Positions 17,567 to 25,005 of a DNA stretch of 64,000 bases are shown in pieces (position 1 is the first letter of the stretch; every line of letters starts with the position of its first letter). Below the pieces are notes generated by a model that had not been told where the DNA came from, did no database searches, and was given only the letters and a program-made list of their open reading frames with translations. The translations under genes were made by a program, and so were the position numbers. The stretch comes from an uncultured Eubacteriales bacterium (GTDB lineage: Bacteria > Bacillota > Clostridia > Monoglobales > Monoglobaceae), in NCBI GenBank assembly GCA_900545865.1, contig URAN01000006.1, forward strand, positions 1-64,000, given 5' to 3'.

Positions 17567-17625
17567 ATGTTTCTTATAATTTCCAATACCGTAATAAGTA
17601 TTAATAATTCAATTATATATTCCAT
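17557..17625 (-). CDS. 22-residue hydrophobic peptide, candidate type I toxin
   Basis: The ORF encodes a single hydrophobic helix (MEYIIELLILITVLEII, then RNIKK) with a negatively charged start and a basic C-terminus, the usual look of membrane-acting type I toxins. It has its own promoter (17689-17717), a 5' leader of about 57 nt, and a strong ribosome binding site (AGGGGTG, 7-nt spacing to ATG). The 3' end overlaps the convergent RNA at 17463-17566. I do not recognise the peptide as a named family, and it is shorter than Fst or TxpA. Translation is inferred from the ribosome binding site and hydrophobic composition. Confidence 0.6.
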   Translation of the reverse strand: MEYIIELLILITVLEIIRNIKK

Positions 17626-17688
17626 AAAGCAACACCCCTTTCGTTGAGGTGTCGGAAGTCGCCGCCGCTCTTTTCTCTGCCGTTTAGT

Positions 17689-17717
17689 ATTATAACATAT
17701 TCTTTGGTTTTATACAA
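17689..17717 (-). promoter_or_regulatory. Promoter of the 22-residue peptide
   Basis: On the - strand TTGTAT (17712-17717), a 17-bp spacer and TATAAT (17689-17694). Transcription would start near 17682. Confidence 0.7.
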
Positions 17718-17812
17718 GCGAAATTATATTACGATTACATTACGGTTTGTTTTGATTTGCCATTATGGTTATTCCGTTTGATTTGTGATGTTTGTTTGGG
17801 TGTGGGCGGATG

Positions 17813-17950
17813 CCTTCCCCTTGAGGGGAAGGTGGGCGGCGTAAGCCGCTCGGATGAGGTGTGAGGAAAAGATTACAACACCTCCTCAGTCACCTAACGG
17901 TGACACCGGTATTCGTTCCATACGGGCGGTCGAGGACGCCCGCCCCTACA
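17813..17950. repeat. Composite dispersed palindromic repeat (REP/MITE-like)
   Basis: It contains CCTTCCCCTTGAGGGGAAGG (17813-17832), a GAGGTGT/ACACCTC pair, GTCACCTAACGGTGAC (17889-17904) and the core shared exactly with the 9.9-kb repeat (17924-17945), ending CCTACA. Similar units of this style are common in gut Clostridia genomes. No ORF is supported. Bases 17701-17812 hold nothing further that I can name. Confidence 0.7.
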
Positions 17951-17985
17951 GGTTGACACCCGAATTCACAAAAATTAACTCATTT

Positions 17986-18016
17986 AAAAAACCGTGCTCA
18001 TTTTGCACGGTTTTTG
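17986..18016. terminator. Bidirectional terminator after the BMC operon
   Basis: ACCGTGC (17991-17997) pairs with GCACGGT (18005-18011), flanked by A5 and T5 runs. It would end the long - strand transcript just after the deoR gene. Confidence 0.85.
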
Positions 18017-18034
18017 AGATTTATCTCTTTTTTA

Positions 18035-18799
18035 TCAGCATATTATCAGCTTTGTTCCTATCTCATCAAGCTCGTTCGACCACTCATTATCAATTTCCGC
18101 ATCGGTTATTATTCCCGATACCTGTGAAAAATCCGCAAGCTTGATAAACCCGACGCGTCCTATTTTCGATTTGTCACACATAAAATACTGTTCTTCCGAA
18201 TTTTTCATCATTGCCTTTTTTATTGCACATTCCTGGTCGTTGCTCTCTAATATTCCGCGTTCACGCACAAGACCTTTTCCGCTGAAAAACATTTTATTTG
18301 CGAAATAATTATCCTCTATGCACTTTTCCGCAAACCTGCCGACAAACGAGCTGTTGTTTCCGACAAGACCGCCAACGCCTATTAATTTAACGGTCTCACA
18401 ATCCGCAAGCTCGGATATAACGCGCAAAGAGTTTGTTATAACCGTAACGGGAAGTTTAAGGGCGCAAATCTCTTTTGCCATATAAAACGTGGTCGTTGAC
18501 GCATCCAAAAAAAGCGAATCACCCGTGGCAATCATACCAACCGCCGCCTTTGCGAGTTTTGCCTTTGCCTCGATATTTGTCGCCTTACGTTTTTTAAGCG
18601 AAATATCGCCGCTGCCGCCGTCCATAGGCACTGCGCCGCCGTGTGTTCTGCGCAAAAGCTCTTTCTTTTCCAATTTTTCAAGGTCACGGCGAACGGTTTC
18701 CTCCGTGACTCCCATTTCTTCGCTTAAACGGCTTACTGAAACAGCACCCGAATCATTTAATAATTCGATTATTTTTTGCTGTCTTTCAAGTGCAAACAT
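18035..18799 (-). CDS. DeoR-family transcriptional regulator
   Basis: A 254-residue regulator. The N-terminal winged helix (RQQKIIELLNDSGAVSVSRL, then VTEETVRRDLEKLEKK, residues 6-52) is the DeoR signature. The C-terminal domain (about 75-235) is a sugar-phosphate isomerase-like effector domain, with DASTTTFYMA near 98. It is the last gene of the microcompartment operon, with a strong AGGAGG ribosome binding site, and probably responds to a phosphorylated intermediate of the sugar. The candidate operators are the 20-bp-phased motifs at both BMC promoters (27740-27775 and 32764-32812). Whether it represses or activates is not visible. Confidence 0.92.
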   Translation of the reverse strand: MFALERQQKIIELLNDSGAVSVSRLSEEMGVTEETVRRDLEKLEKKELLRRTHGGAVPMDGGSGDISLKKRKATNIEAKAKLAKAAVGMIATGDSLFLDASTTTFYMAKEICALKLPVTVITNSLRVISELADCETVKLIGVGGLVGNNSSFVGRFAEKCIEDNYFANKMFFSGKGLVRERGILESNDQECAIKKAMMKNSEEQYFMCDKSKIGRVGFIKLADFSQVSGIITDAEIDNEWSNELDEIGTKLIIC

Positions 18800-18828
18800 A
18801 TCGCCGCCTCCTTTTTTAATAGCATTTT

Positions 18829-18849
18829 GCCCTTCCGCAGAGGAAGGGC
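18829..18849 (-). promoter_or_regulatory. Hairpin between pduL and deoR genes
   Basis: GCCCTTCC (18829-18836) pairs with GGAAGGGC (18842-18849). No U-tract follows on the transcribed strand, so it is probably a processing or stability element that lowers deoR relative to the shell and enzyme genes. Confidence 0.5.
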
Positions 18850-18859
18850 GATTTTACAT

Positions 18860-19492
18860 TTACTTCTTAATTATTCTTACTATATCTCCGTTGCGCAAAC
18901 CTGCTGAATTCGCGTCATCGGTATCGATATGCATTTCTATATTAAAGTCATCGCGAACTCTGACTTGCACACCGTAAAACTTTGTCGGCTTTATGCTCTC
19001 GACCATTACATCGACATAATCACCGTCCGCAATATTATGCTGTTTTGCATACTCGGGGGTGAGATGAATATGACGGTTCGCAATAATAACTCCCTCTTTG
19101 AGATAAACGCTGCCTTTCGGGCCGACAACAACAAGACGTTCCGAACCCTCGATTTGCCCTGACGGACGAACCGGGGGACTTACCTTTAATATAAATGTAT
19201 CGGTTCTCGAAATTTCGACCTGGGTCTTTGCTCTGACGGGTCCGAGGACTCTTACGCGCTCTATCGATTTAAGTGACGGGCCAACAAGCGTTACACATTC
19301 CTCCGACGCGAATTCCCTGCCCATCAGCGTTTTTTTCTTCGTTAATTCATAGCCTTTGCCAAAGAGTGTATCCAAATCCTCTCTCGACAGATGAATATGT
19401 CTTTGAGAAACACCGACCTTAATTTGTTCATGGTCGCCCTGTACTTTTTTCAGCGCCTCTCTGACCGCTTGTTCAACAACTGTTTTATCCAT
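18860..19492 (-). CDS. pduL: Phosphate propanoyltransferase PduL
   Basis: A 210-residue PduL-type phosphotransacylase that converts propionyl-CoA and phosphate to propionyl-phosphate and CoA inside the compartment, allowing later ATP formation by an acyl kinase. The metal-binding histidine motifs are SQRHIHLS (about residue 29) and ANRHIHLT (about 137), with the PPVRPSG loop between them. The first 19 residues (MDKTVVEQAVREALKKVQG) form an amphipathic helix of encapsulation-peptide type. No acyl kinase gene is in the window. Confidence 0.94.
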   Translation of the reverse strand: MDKTVVEQAVREALKKVQGDHEQIKVGVSQRHIHLSREDLDTLFGKGYELTKKKTLMGREFASEECVTLVGPSLKSIERVRVLGPVRAKTQVEISRTDTFILKVSPPVRPSGQIEGSERLVVVGPKGSVYLKEGVIIANRHIHLTPEYAKQHNIADGDYVDVMVESIKPTKFYGVQVRVRDDFNIEMHIDTDDANSAGLRNGDIVRIIKK

Positions 19493-19522
19493 AATACCCT
19501 ATCCTTTCAGGTTTTCCGTAAA

Positions 19523-20164
19523 CTAATTTTCGTAATCAAAAAACTTTGCGACTTCGCCGTGAGGTGACGGTATAACCGCCCGTCCGTATACCTTGCCGAG
19601 CTTTGCCGCCGCCGTTTCACCGGCGCTTACCGCCTCGGCAACCGCCGAAACACTGCCTTTTATTATAAGCGTTACCAATCTTCCGCCAAGTCTTTTTTCG
19701 GTATGAATAATGCTTACATCAGATGTTTTAAGCATCGTATCCAAGCCCTCGATTGCCGCAACAAGCCCTTGAATTTCAAGTAAGCCGAATGCCGCACCCG
19801 GGCTTTTTATTTCCACATCCGCATCAAGGAATGATTTCGGCAGCCTCTTATTGAATTTATCACGGTTTATATCCAAAAGATACGCCATTTTATCTGTTTG
19901 AGGGTCGGGTTGCGGTATAATATGCGACACAATAAATTTGTTTTCACTCTTTGCAAGATTTACTCCCGCCTCAACCGCCGCTTGAACCGCCGCAACGCTG
20001 CCTTCAAGCTTAATTTCCATTACAAGCGGTGCCGGAACGTCCGGGCTTATCGGACGATTTCGGTCAAACGCAATAACCTTAACATCCGCGGCTTTTGCCG
20101 CCGCATCAGCGGCGCAAACCGCTGTGGTAAAGCTATATACTTCTATCATTCCAAGTGCTTTCAT
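19523..20164 (-). CDS. Tandem-domain BMC-T shell protein
   Basis: A 213-residue protein with two BMC domains. The first (about 1-90, KALGMIEVYSFTTAVCAADA) and the second (about 125-205, AFGLLEIQGLVAAIEGLDTM) are joined by a 35-residue linker. It would form pseudohexameric trimers in the microcompartment facet. The second domain ends in VIPSPHGEVAKFF, like the BMC-H proteins of this locus. No Fe-S-type pore cysteine like that of PduT is seen at the corresponding place. It follows the aldehyde dehydrogenase gene after a 192-bp spacer full of repeats. Confidence 0.9.
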   Translation of the reverse strand: MKALGMIEVYSFTTAVCAADAAAKAADVKVIAFDRNRPISPDVPAPLVMEIKLEGSVAAVQAAVEAGVNLAKSENKFIVSHIIPQPDPQTDKMAYLLDINRDKFNKRLPKSFLDADVEIKSPGAAFGLLEIQGLVAAIEGLDTMLKTSDVSIIHTEKRLGGRLVTLIIKGSVSAVAEAVSAGETAAAKLGKVYGRAVIPSPHGEVAKFFDYEN

Positions 20165-20214
20165 AAAGTTTTCTCCAAATCAATATAATGTCTTTTGTTC
20201 GTCTGACAATGTGT

Positions 20215-20369
20215 GGCTGCGATTGAGTTGTTCAACATTCTCGCTCGGGGTTAGTGGAGCGTAACGCTCCTATACAACGTTTAACATTGTATTCGGTCTG
20301 CCCGGCTACGATTGAGATGTTCAACATTCTCGTTCGGGGTTAGTTAAGCGACACGCTTATACAATGTGC
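20215..20369. repeat. Two tandem 89-bp repeat units within the BMC operon
   Basis: Unit 1 starts at 20215 and unit 2 at 20304. Each reads GATTGAG-T-GTTCAACATTCTCG-TCGGGGTTAGT and then a small hairpin. The hairpin is GGAGCG/CGCTCC in unit 1 and TAAGCG/CGCTTA in unit 2, so paired bases changed together. The CTCGGGGTT-GTTAAGCG core recurs on the other strand at 37.0 kb. It is transcribed as part of the BMC message. Confidence 0.65.
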
Positions 20370-21748
20370 AGATTGTCAACCATTACGCATCTTCTCTGAC
20401 GAGTGAAAGAATGAGCCGCCGTCAAGCCTTCGCCTGTCGGTCCCGCAATCGTAAATGTCGTATAACCCTCGCCGCCTGCGCCGATTCCTGCATATGATGG
20501 AGCGTTCTTAACAAATATGGTTGTTTCAACCGCACGCGCAAATCTCGAAAGATTATCTATATTCTTTGAATGAATATGCGCCGAGTGTCTGTTTCCGTGT
20601 TCCGCTGCAACGGCAAGCTTTATCGCCTCGTCTATATCTTTAACCCTGACAATTCCGAGTACGGGCATCATCATTTCAACCTGTACAAACGGATGGTCGT
20701 TGTCAACCTCACAAATTATAAGTCTCGGGTCTGCGTCAATTCCAATTGCCTTTAAGAACTTTTTGGCATCCCTGCCGACCCAATCCTTGTTAATGCTGTA
20801 CTTGCCGTTCTTTTCGATAAGGCAAAGCTTAACCAGCTTATCTATATCCGCGCCCGAAATAAGGTACGCGCCATTCTTTTGCATACTCGCGATAAGCTCA
20901 TCGGCTACGTTTTGGAATACGAAACATTCTTTCTCGGCAATACACGGTAAGTTATTGTCAAAGCTTGCACCGGCAACAATATCCGCGCCTGCCTTTTCAA
21001 CATCAGCGGTATCGTCAACAATAACAGGGGGATTTCCTGCGCCTGCGCCGATTGCCTTTTTGCCCGATGACAAAAGAGCCTTAACAACACCCGGTCCGCC
21101 TGTCGCAACAAGCATACGAACAATCGGTGACGCCATCATTTCATTCGAGCTTTCTCTGGTCGGCTTTTTAACCGAAACAACAAGGTTTTCGGGGCCGCCT
21201 GCCTCTTGGATTGCTCTGTTCACCAAATCAACAGCGTAATTCGCCGTCTTGCAAGCGTGAGGATGCGGATTGAATACAACCGCGTTCCCGCCGGCAATCA
21301 TACCCATTGAATTACAAAGCACGGTCTCGCTCGGGTTTGTTGACGGTGTTATGCTACCGATAACGCCGAACGCGCCTTGCTCTATCAAAGTAAGTCCGTC
21401 ATCGCCCGTGATAACCGATGGTTTTAAATCCTCTGTTCCCGGGGTTTTGTTCGCAACGAGCTGGTGCTTGATTACTTTATCGGCAACTCTGCCCATTCCC
21501 GTCTCTTCCACGCCAAGCTGTGCCATTACATCTGCTTCTTCCAATATCAACTCGCGGATTTTCGAAATCATCTTTTCTCTTTGTGCAACCGTATAACCTT
21601 TGAATTCTTCATACGCTTTTGCAACAGCTTCAAGAGCCTCGCTCATTGTGTCAAAGACACCCTTTTGTTTAGGTTCGCTTGCCTTTTTTTGCATAGAACC
21701 GACTACGTTTGCGACTATCTCACTGATGTATTTTTCATCAACTATCAT
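20357..21748 (-). CDS. CoA-acylating propionaldehyde dehydrogenase (PduP/EutE-like)
   Basis: A 463-residue aldehyde dehydrogenase that oxidises propionaldehyde with NAD+ and CoA to propionyl-CoA in the compartment. The catalytic cysteine is Cys269 in the motif NNLPCIAEKE, and the cofactor-binding part includes GSITPSTNP (about 131). The first 20 residues (MIVDEKYISEIVANVVGSM) form an amphipathic encapsulation-peptide helix, followed by a linker. The gene lies between the two BMC-T genes. By family the substrate is a short aldehyde; propionaldehyde is inferred from the dehydratase. Confidence 0.94.
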   Translation of the reverse strand: MIVDEKYISEIVANVVGSMQKKASEPKQKGVFDTMSEALEAVAKAYEEFKGYTVAQREKMISKIRELILEEADVMAQLGVEETGMGRVADKVIKHQLVANKTPGTEDLKPSVITGDDGLTLIEQGAFGVIGSITPSTNPSETVLCNSMGMIAGGNAVVFNPHPHACKTANYAVDLVNRAIQEAGGPENLVVSVKKPTRESSNEMMASPIVRMLVATGGPGVVKALLSSGKKAIGAGAGNPPVIVDDTADVEKAGADIVAGASFDNNLPCIAEKECFVFQNVADELIASMQKNGAYLISGADIDKLVKLCLIEKNGKYSINKDWVGRDAKKFLKAIGIDADPRLIICEVDNDHPFVQVEMMMPVLGIVRVKDIDEAIKLAVAAEHGNRHSAHIHSKNIDNLSRFARAVETTIFVKNAPSYAGIGAGGEGYTTFTIAGPTGEGLTAAHSFTRQRRCVMVDNLHIV

Positions 21749-21815
21749 AATTATCCTCCTGTATATCCCTGTCCGGGATAAAATTATGCTTTTCTGTATA
21801 TATTAAAGTTTGTTC

Positions 21816-22364
21816 TTACACTATTGTTTCCCAAAGCTTGTCATCGGGATTTGCGATTACCGAGCTGTCGAGGAACATTCCTTTGTCGCCCGCCGCCTCA
21901 ATTGCGCGGTCTATCGCCGCCGAAACGGCAGCAACTTCGCCCGTTATGAGCATATACGACTTTCCGCACATTCCGCGTGCAAGACGCATCTCTATCAGCT
22001 CAACCTCAGCGGTCTTTGCCGCCGTATCCGCCGCAACAATCATTGCCGCAACCGAATATGTTTCAAGCGTGCCGAGGGCATTTCTGTTCTTTATCTCGTT
22101 TGCGCCGTATATAGCCGGGAAAATCGAATCATCGGGGTTGCCCAGTACAAACTTATCAATCATCTTTTCGCCGAGGTTATTCTCCGCCGCATCAACCGCC
22201 GCTTTGACCGCACTCAAATCCCCCGATAAAATAATTATGTACTTGCCGGGACATACAACCTGTGCCTCTATTACCTCAACGTCCGCGGTCTTAATCATCA
22301 AGTCCGCCGCTTTTATTCCGGCGGAAACCGTTTGATACTCTGCCATTCCTATTGCCCTGCTCAT
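21816..22364 (-). CDS. pduT: PduT-like BMC-T shell protein with Fe-S pore cysteine
   Basis: A 182-residue tandem BMC protein with the same length and opening as PduT. Residues 36-41 read VVCPGK with a cysteine at exactly position 38, the residue that in PduT binds a [4Fe-4S] cluster at the centre of the trimer. The second domain (about 95-180) starts ALGTLETYSVAAMIVAADTA. It would pass electrons across the shell, with the PduS-like protein as partner. The start overlaps the PduS stop by four bases, so the pair is translationally coupled. Confidence 0.93.
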   Translation of the reverse strand: MSRAIGMAEYQTVSAGIKAADLMIKTADVEVIEAQVVCPGKYIIILSGDLSAVKAAVDAAENNLGEKMIDKFVLGNPDDSIFPAIYGANEIKNRNALGTLETYSVAAMIVAADTAAKTAEVELIEMRLARGMCGKSYMLITGEVAAVSAAIDRAIEAAGDKGMFLDSSVIANPDDKLWETIV

Positions 22365-23731
22365 CTTCCGCCCTCCTGTTTAATAGTAATTTCCATTCCG
22401 TCAACCGATGTTACCACGCCGTTCACGGGCGAATGTATGTTGACCGACAACGCTTTATCCGCTGCCGCTGCGATAACCTGTCCGCATTCAACTCTGTCGC
22501 CGACTTTGACAACAGCCTGTGCAGGCGCGCCGATATGCTGGCTGAGTTTTATTCTGTACTCGTTCGCCGCAACCTCAATATCTCTCAGCGGTGAATCAAC
22601 CTCGTATTTCGAAAGTCCGATTCTTGCCGTCAATCTCTCTTTTGATACACCTCTGAATTTTCTCTCTTTTAAAACCGGTTTTATCTTCGGATTTTCGGGC
22701 GGTCTGATTCCTTCTTTTCTGAGCCGTCCTTTGTATTCGGTAATGAGCGTTCTCGGTGACAAACCCTGTCCGCATGAATACATTTCGCATAATCCGCATC
22801 CGCAGCAAAAAGCAGTGTTCAGCATCGGTTCGACCTCTCTGACCGTTCCGCTGCTTACCGAATGCATAAATTTATCAGGTGCAATCGGATGCCCCAAAAG
22901 GTGTCTGGGACATAAATCGGTACACATCTTACAATGACAGCACGCCGCCATTGCTCTTTTGGAATCAATCTGTATGCTTGCACGCTTTCGCTGTATCACA
23001 TAATGACTCTCGGGAAGAACCAAAATCGCGTTTGTTGTCTTTGTGACAGTATCATAAATTCCGCATTCACGGCCCATCATCGGACCGCCGTTAATCAGAG
23101 CATATTCCGACACTGTTATTCCGTCGGCATATTTGTCAATAAGCTCTTTAAAACTGATTCCGAGCGGAGCATAGACCGTCACGGGATTTTTTACTTCACC
23201 GGCAATAGTCACATACTTATGTGTAACAGGTGCGTCATTTTCTATAATGTTATAAATGTTAAGCGCTGTTTCTACATTAAAAACAGTGACCCCTACCGAA
23301 ATCGGTATCTTTCCCGGCGGAACAACTCTGCCGGTCGTTTCATATATTGTTACAACCTCATCTCCCGACGGATAAACCTCGGGAAGGCACTTAATTTCGC
23401 CGGTGAAGTTTTTTTCGTTATTACCGTGTTTTCCAACACCCGCCTCTGCCGCCGCCAAAGCACCTGTATAGGATTTTTTCAGCGCAATTATTACTCTTTC
23501 CGCGCCGACCGCGGCCGCAATAACTTCAAGCGCATCCGTAATCTCAAACGCATATTTCTCAAGAACCTGTCGATGCAGCCTGAGAATCGGCTCGCACTCG
23601 GCACAATTCAAAATTATCGTATCGGCGTTACTGTTCAGCTTTGCATAGGACGGAAATCCCGCGCCGCCGGCACCGACTGCGCCGCCGTACCTTAACAGCT
23701 CCGCTAACTTTTCGATTGTCATAGCCGTCAT
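22361..23731 (-). CDS. pduS: PduS/RnfC-like iron-sulfur flavoprotein
   Basis: A 456-residue protein with the RnfC-like glycine-rich opening GGAVGAGGAGFPSYAK, an NADH/FMN-binding region, an SLBB segment and two [4Fe-4S] motifs (CCHCKMCTDLCPRHLLGHPI near 265, and CCGCGLCEMYSCGQGL near 305). In B12-dependent Pdu compartments PduS reduces cobalamin; here the dehydratase is a glycyl radical enzyme, so a role in NAD+ recycling or electron export through PduT is more likely. I chose the ATG at 23731; the frame is open to 23761 but AAGGAG lies between the two. Coupled with pduT. Confidence 0.9.
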   Translation of the reverse strand: MTAMTIEKLAELLRYGGAVGAGGAGFPSYAKLNSNADTIILNCAECEPILRLHRQVLEKYAFEITDALEVIAAAVGAERVIIALKKSYTGALAAAEAGVGKHGNNEKNFTGEIKCLPEVYPSGDEVVTIYETTGRVVPPGKIPISVGVTVFNVETALNIYNIIENDAPVTHKYVTIAGEVKNPVTVYAPLGISFKELIDKYADGITVSEYALINGGPMMGRECGIYDTVTKTTNAILVLPESHYVIQRKRASIQIDSKRAMAACCHCKMCTDLCPRHLLGHPIAPDKFMHSVSSGTVREVEPMLNTAFCCGCGLCEMYSCGQGLSPRTLITEYKGRLRKEGIRPPENPKIKPVLKERKFRGVSKERLTARIGLSKYEVDSPLRDIEVAANEYRIKLSQHIGAPAQAVVKVGDRVECGQVIAAAADKALSVNIHSPVNGVVTSVDGMEITIKQEGGR

Positions 23732-23797
23732 AATTATATGCGTCTCCTTTTTATATTTCAATCAAATTTCGTTATATGTTATTTTGTCCGACTTATA

Positions 23798-24055
23798 TCA
23801 GCCGAATATTTCTTTTCCATCATCGATTATTCCGACAATCGCCGCGTCAACCGGTGTGTTTTCCACATCTCTGCCGACACGTGCTGCGCTTCCGACAGCA
23901 ACCAATACATACTCGCCGATTCCTGCGCCTATGTCATCAACCGCAACGATTGCGCCTCCGCCGTCTTTTGGCTCGACTATCATAAACTTGCTGCCTATCA
24001 ATCTCTCGTTTTTGCGGGTCGAAACAACACTTCCCGTAACCTTACCTATAATCAT
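23798..24055 (-). CDS. BMC-P pentameric vertex protein (EutN/CcmL family)
   Basis: An 85-residue EutN/CcmL/PduN protein (MIIGKVTGSVVSTRKNERLI, then VAVDDIGAGIGEYVLVAVGS). Such pentamers close the vertices of the polyhedral shell. Its single copy sits between the PduS and BMC-H genes, and it completes a full shell set together with BMC-H, BMC-T and the PduU-like protein. Confidence 0.95.
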   Translation of the reverse strand: MIIGKVTGSVVSTRKNERLIGSKFMIVEPKDGGGAIVAVDDIGAGIGEYVLVAVGSAARVGRDVENTPVDAAIVGIIDDGKEIFG

Positions 24056-24133
24056 ATTTAACCCTCGCTTTTAAAAATCAAGCTGTCGGTCGGGGGATAA
24101 ATCTCACCCCAACCGACGGCTCATTACCTTAAC

Positions 24134-24634
24134 TTATTTAAGCGTCGGCAGAATTTTTTCAACATCTCCGTGAGGTCTGGGGATTACATGAGTTGCAACC
24201 AGTTCACCGAGTCTTGATGCGTTCGCACTTCCAACCTCAACGGCTGATTTAACAGCGCCAACATCACCGCGAACCATAACGCTTACCAATCCCGAACCGA
24301 TTTTCTCTGTTCCGATAAGTACAACGTTCGCAGCCTTAAGCATGGAATCAGCAGCCTCGATTGCAGCAACCAATCCTCTTGTTTCTATCATACCCAATGC
24401 TTCTTGTGCCATTGTTTTTTCCTCCTTTATAATTTCTTTTTGATTTATCTCTGCGCCTGTTTCGGCGGCTTTTACCGCTGTTTTAACAGTCCGCGTTGAG
24501 CGTGTTGCTCTCGTTTTTTTCTCAATCGGCTTTTTTGCCGCCGTTTGAGTTGTCTTTTCAGCGGCTGTTTCGGCTGTATTTGCCGTTTTGCCGCTGTCGG
24601 CGGATTTTGCTCCGCCCGTTTTTCTTACCGCCAT
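24134..24634 (-). CDS. BMC-H shell protein with 74-residue basic extension and probable second internal start
   Basis: The long form is 166 residues. Residues 1-74 form a low-complexity extension rich in A, K, T and E; residues 75-166 are a canonical BMC-H domain (PduA/EutM type) nearly identical to the neighbour at 24668-24946. Both starts have good ribosome binding sites: AGGTGAT before 24634, and a perfect AAAGGAGG (24421-24428) before the internal ATG at 24412, which yields a 92-residue standard shell protein. The situation resembles PduB/PduB', where one gene makes two forms. The extension could bind cargo or nucleic acid; this is inference. Confidence 0.9.
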   Translation of the reverse strand: MAVRKTGGAKSADSGKTANTAETAAEKTTQTAAKKPIEKKTRATRSTRTVKTAVKAAETGAEINQKEIIKEEKTMAQEALGMIETRGLVAAIEAADSMLKAANVVLIGTEKIGSGLVSVMVRGDVGAVKSAVEVGSANASRLGELVATHVIPRPHGDVEKILPTLK

Positions 24635-24667
24635 TTATATCACCTATCCTTAAAATGTTTAAGCGAA

Positions 24668-24946
24668 TTATTTAAGTGTCGGCAGAATCTTTTCAACATC
24701 ACTGTGAGGTCTGGGAATAACGTGAGTTGCAACAAGCTCGCCGAGTCTCGATGCGTTTGCGCCGCCTACTTCAACAGCAGCCTTAACCGCGCCGACATCA
24801 CCGCGAACCATAACACTTACCAATCCCGAACCGATTTTCTCTGTTCCGATAAGTACAACCTCTGCTGCTTTTACCATTGCATCAGCCGCCTCGATTGCAG
24901 CAACCAATCCTCTTGTTTCTATCATACCAAGTGCTTCCTGTGCCAT
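24668..24946 (-). CDS. BMC-H hexameric shell protein (PduA/EutM-like)
   Basis: A 92-residue single BMC domain (MAQEALGMIETRGLVAAIEA start, VIPRPHSDVEKILPTL end), the main facet hexamer. The ribosome binding site is AGGAGG with 8-nt spacing. It is a tandem duplicate of the BMC-H part of the next gene: only about half a dozen residues differ (for instance VKAAEV against LKAANV, and PHSD against PHGD). Lies 59 bp after the alcohol dehydrogenase gene. Confidence 0.96.
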   Translation of the reverse strand: MAQEALGMIETRGLVAAIEAADAMVKAAEVVLIGTEKIGSGLVSVMVRGDVGAVKAAVEVGGANASRLGELVATHVIPRPHSDVEKILPTLK

Positions 24947-25005
24947 TGTTAAAATCCTCCTGTTATATTAAAAGTTTTAATTATTTACATTATTATATTT
25001 GCGAA

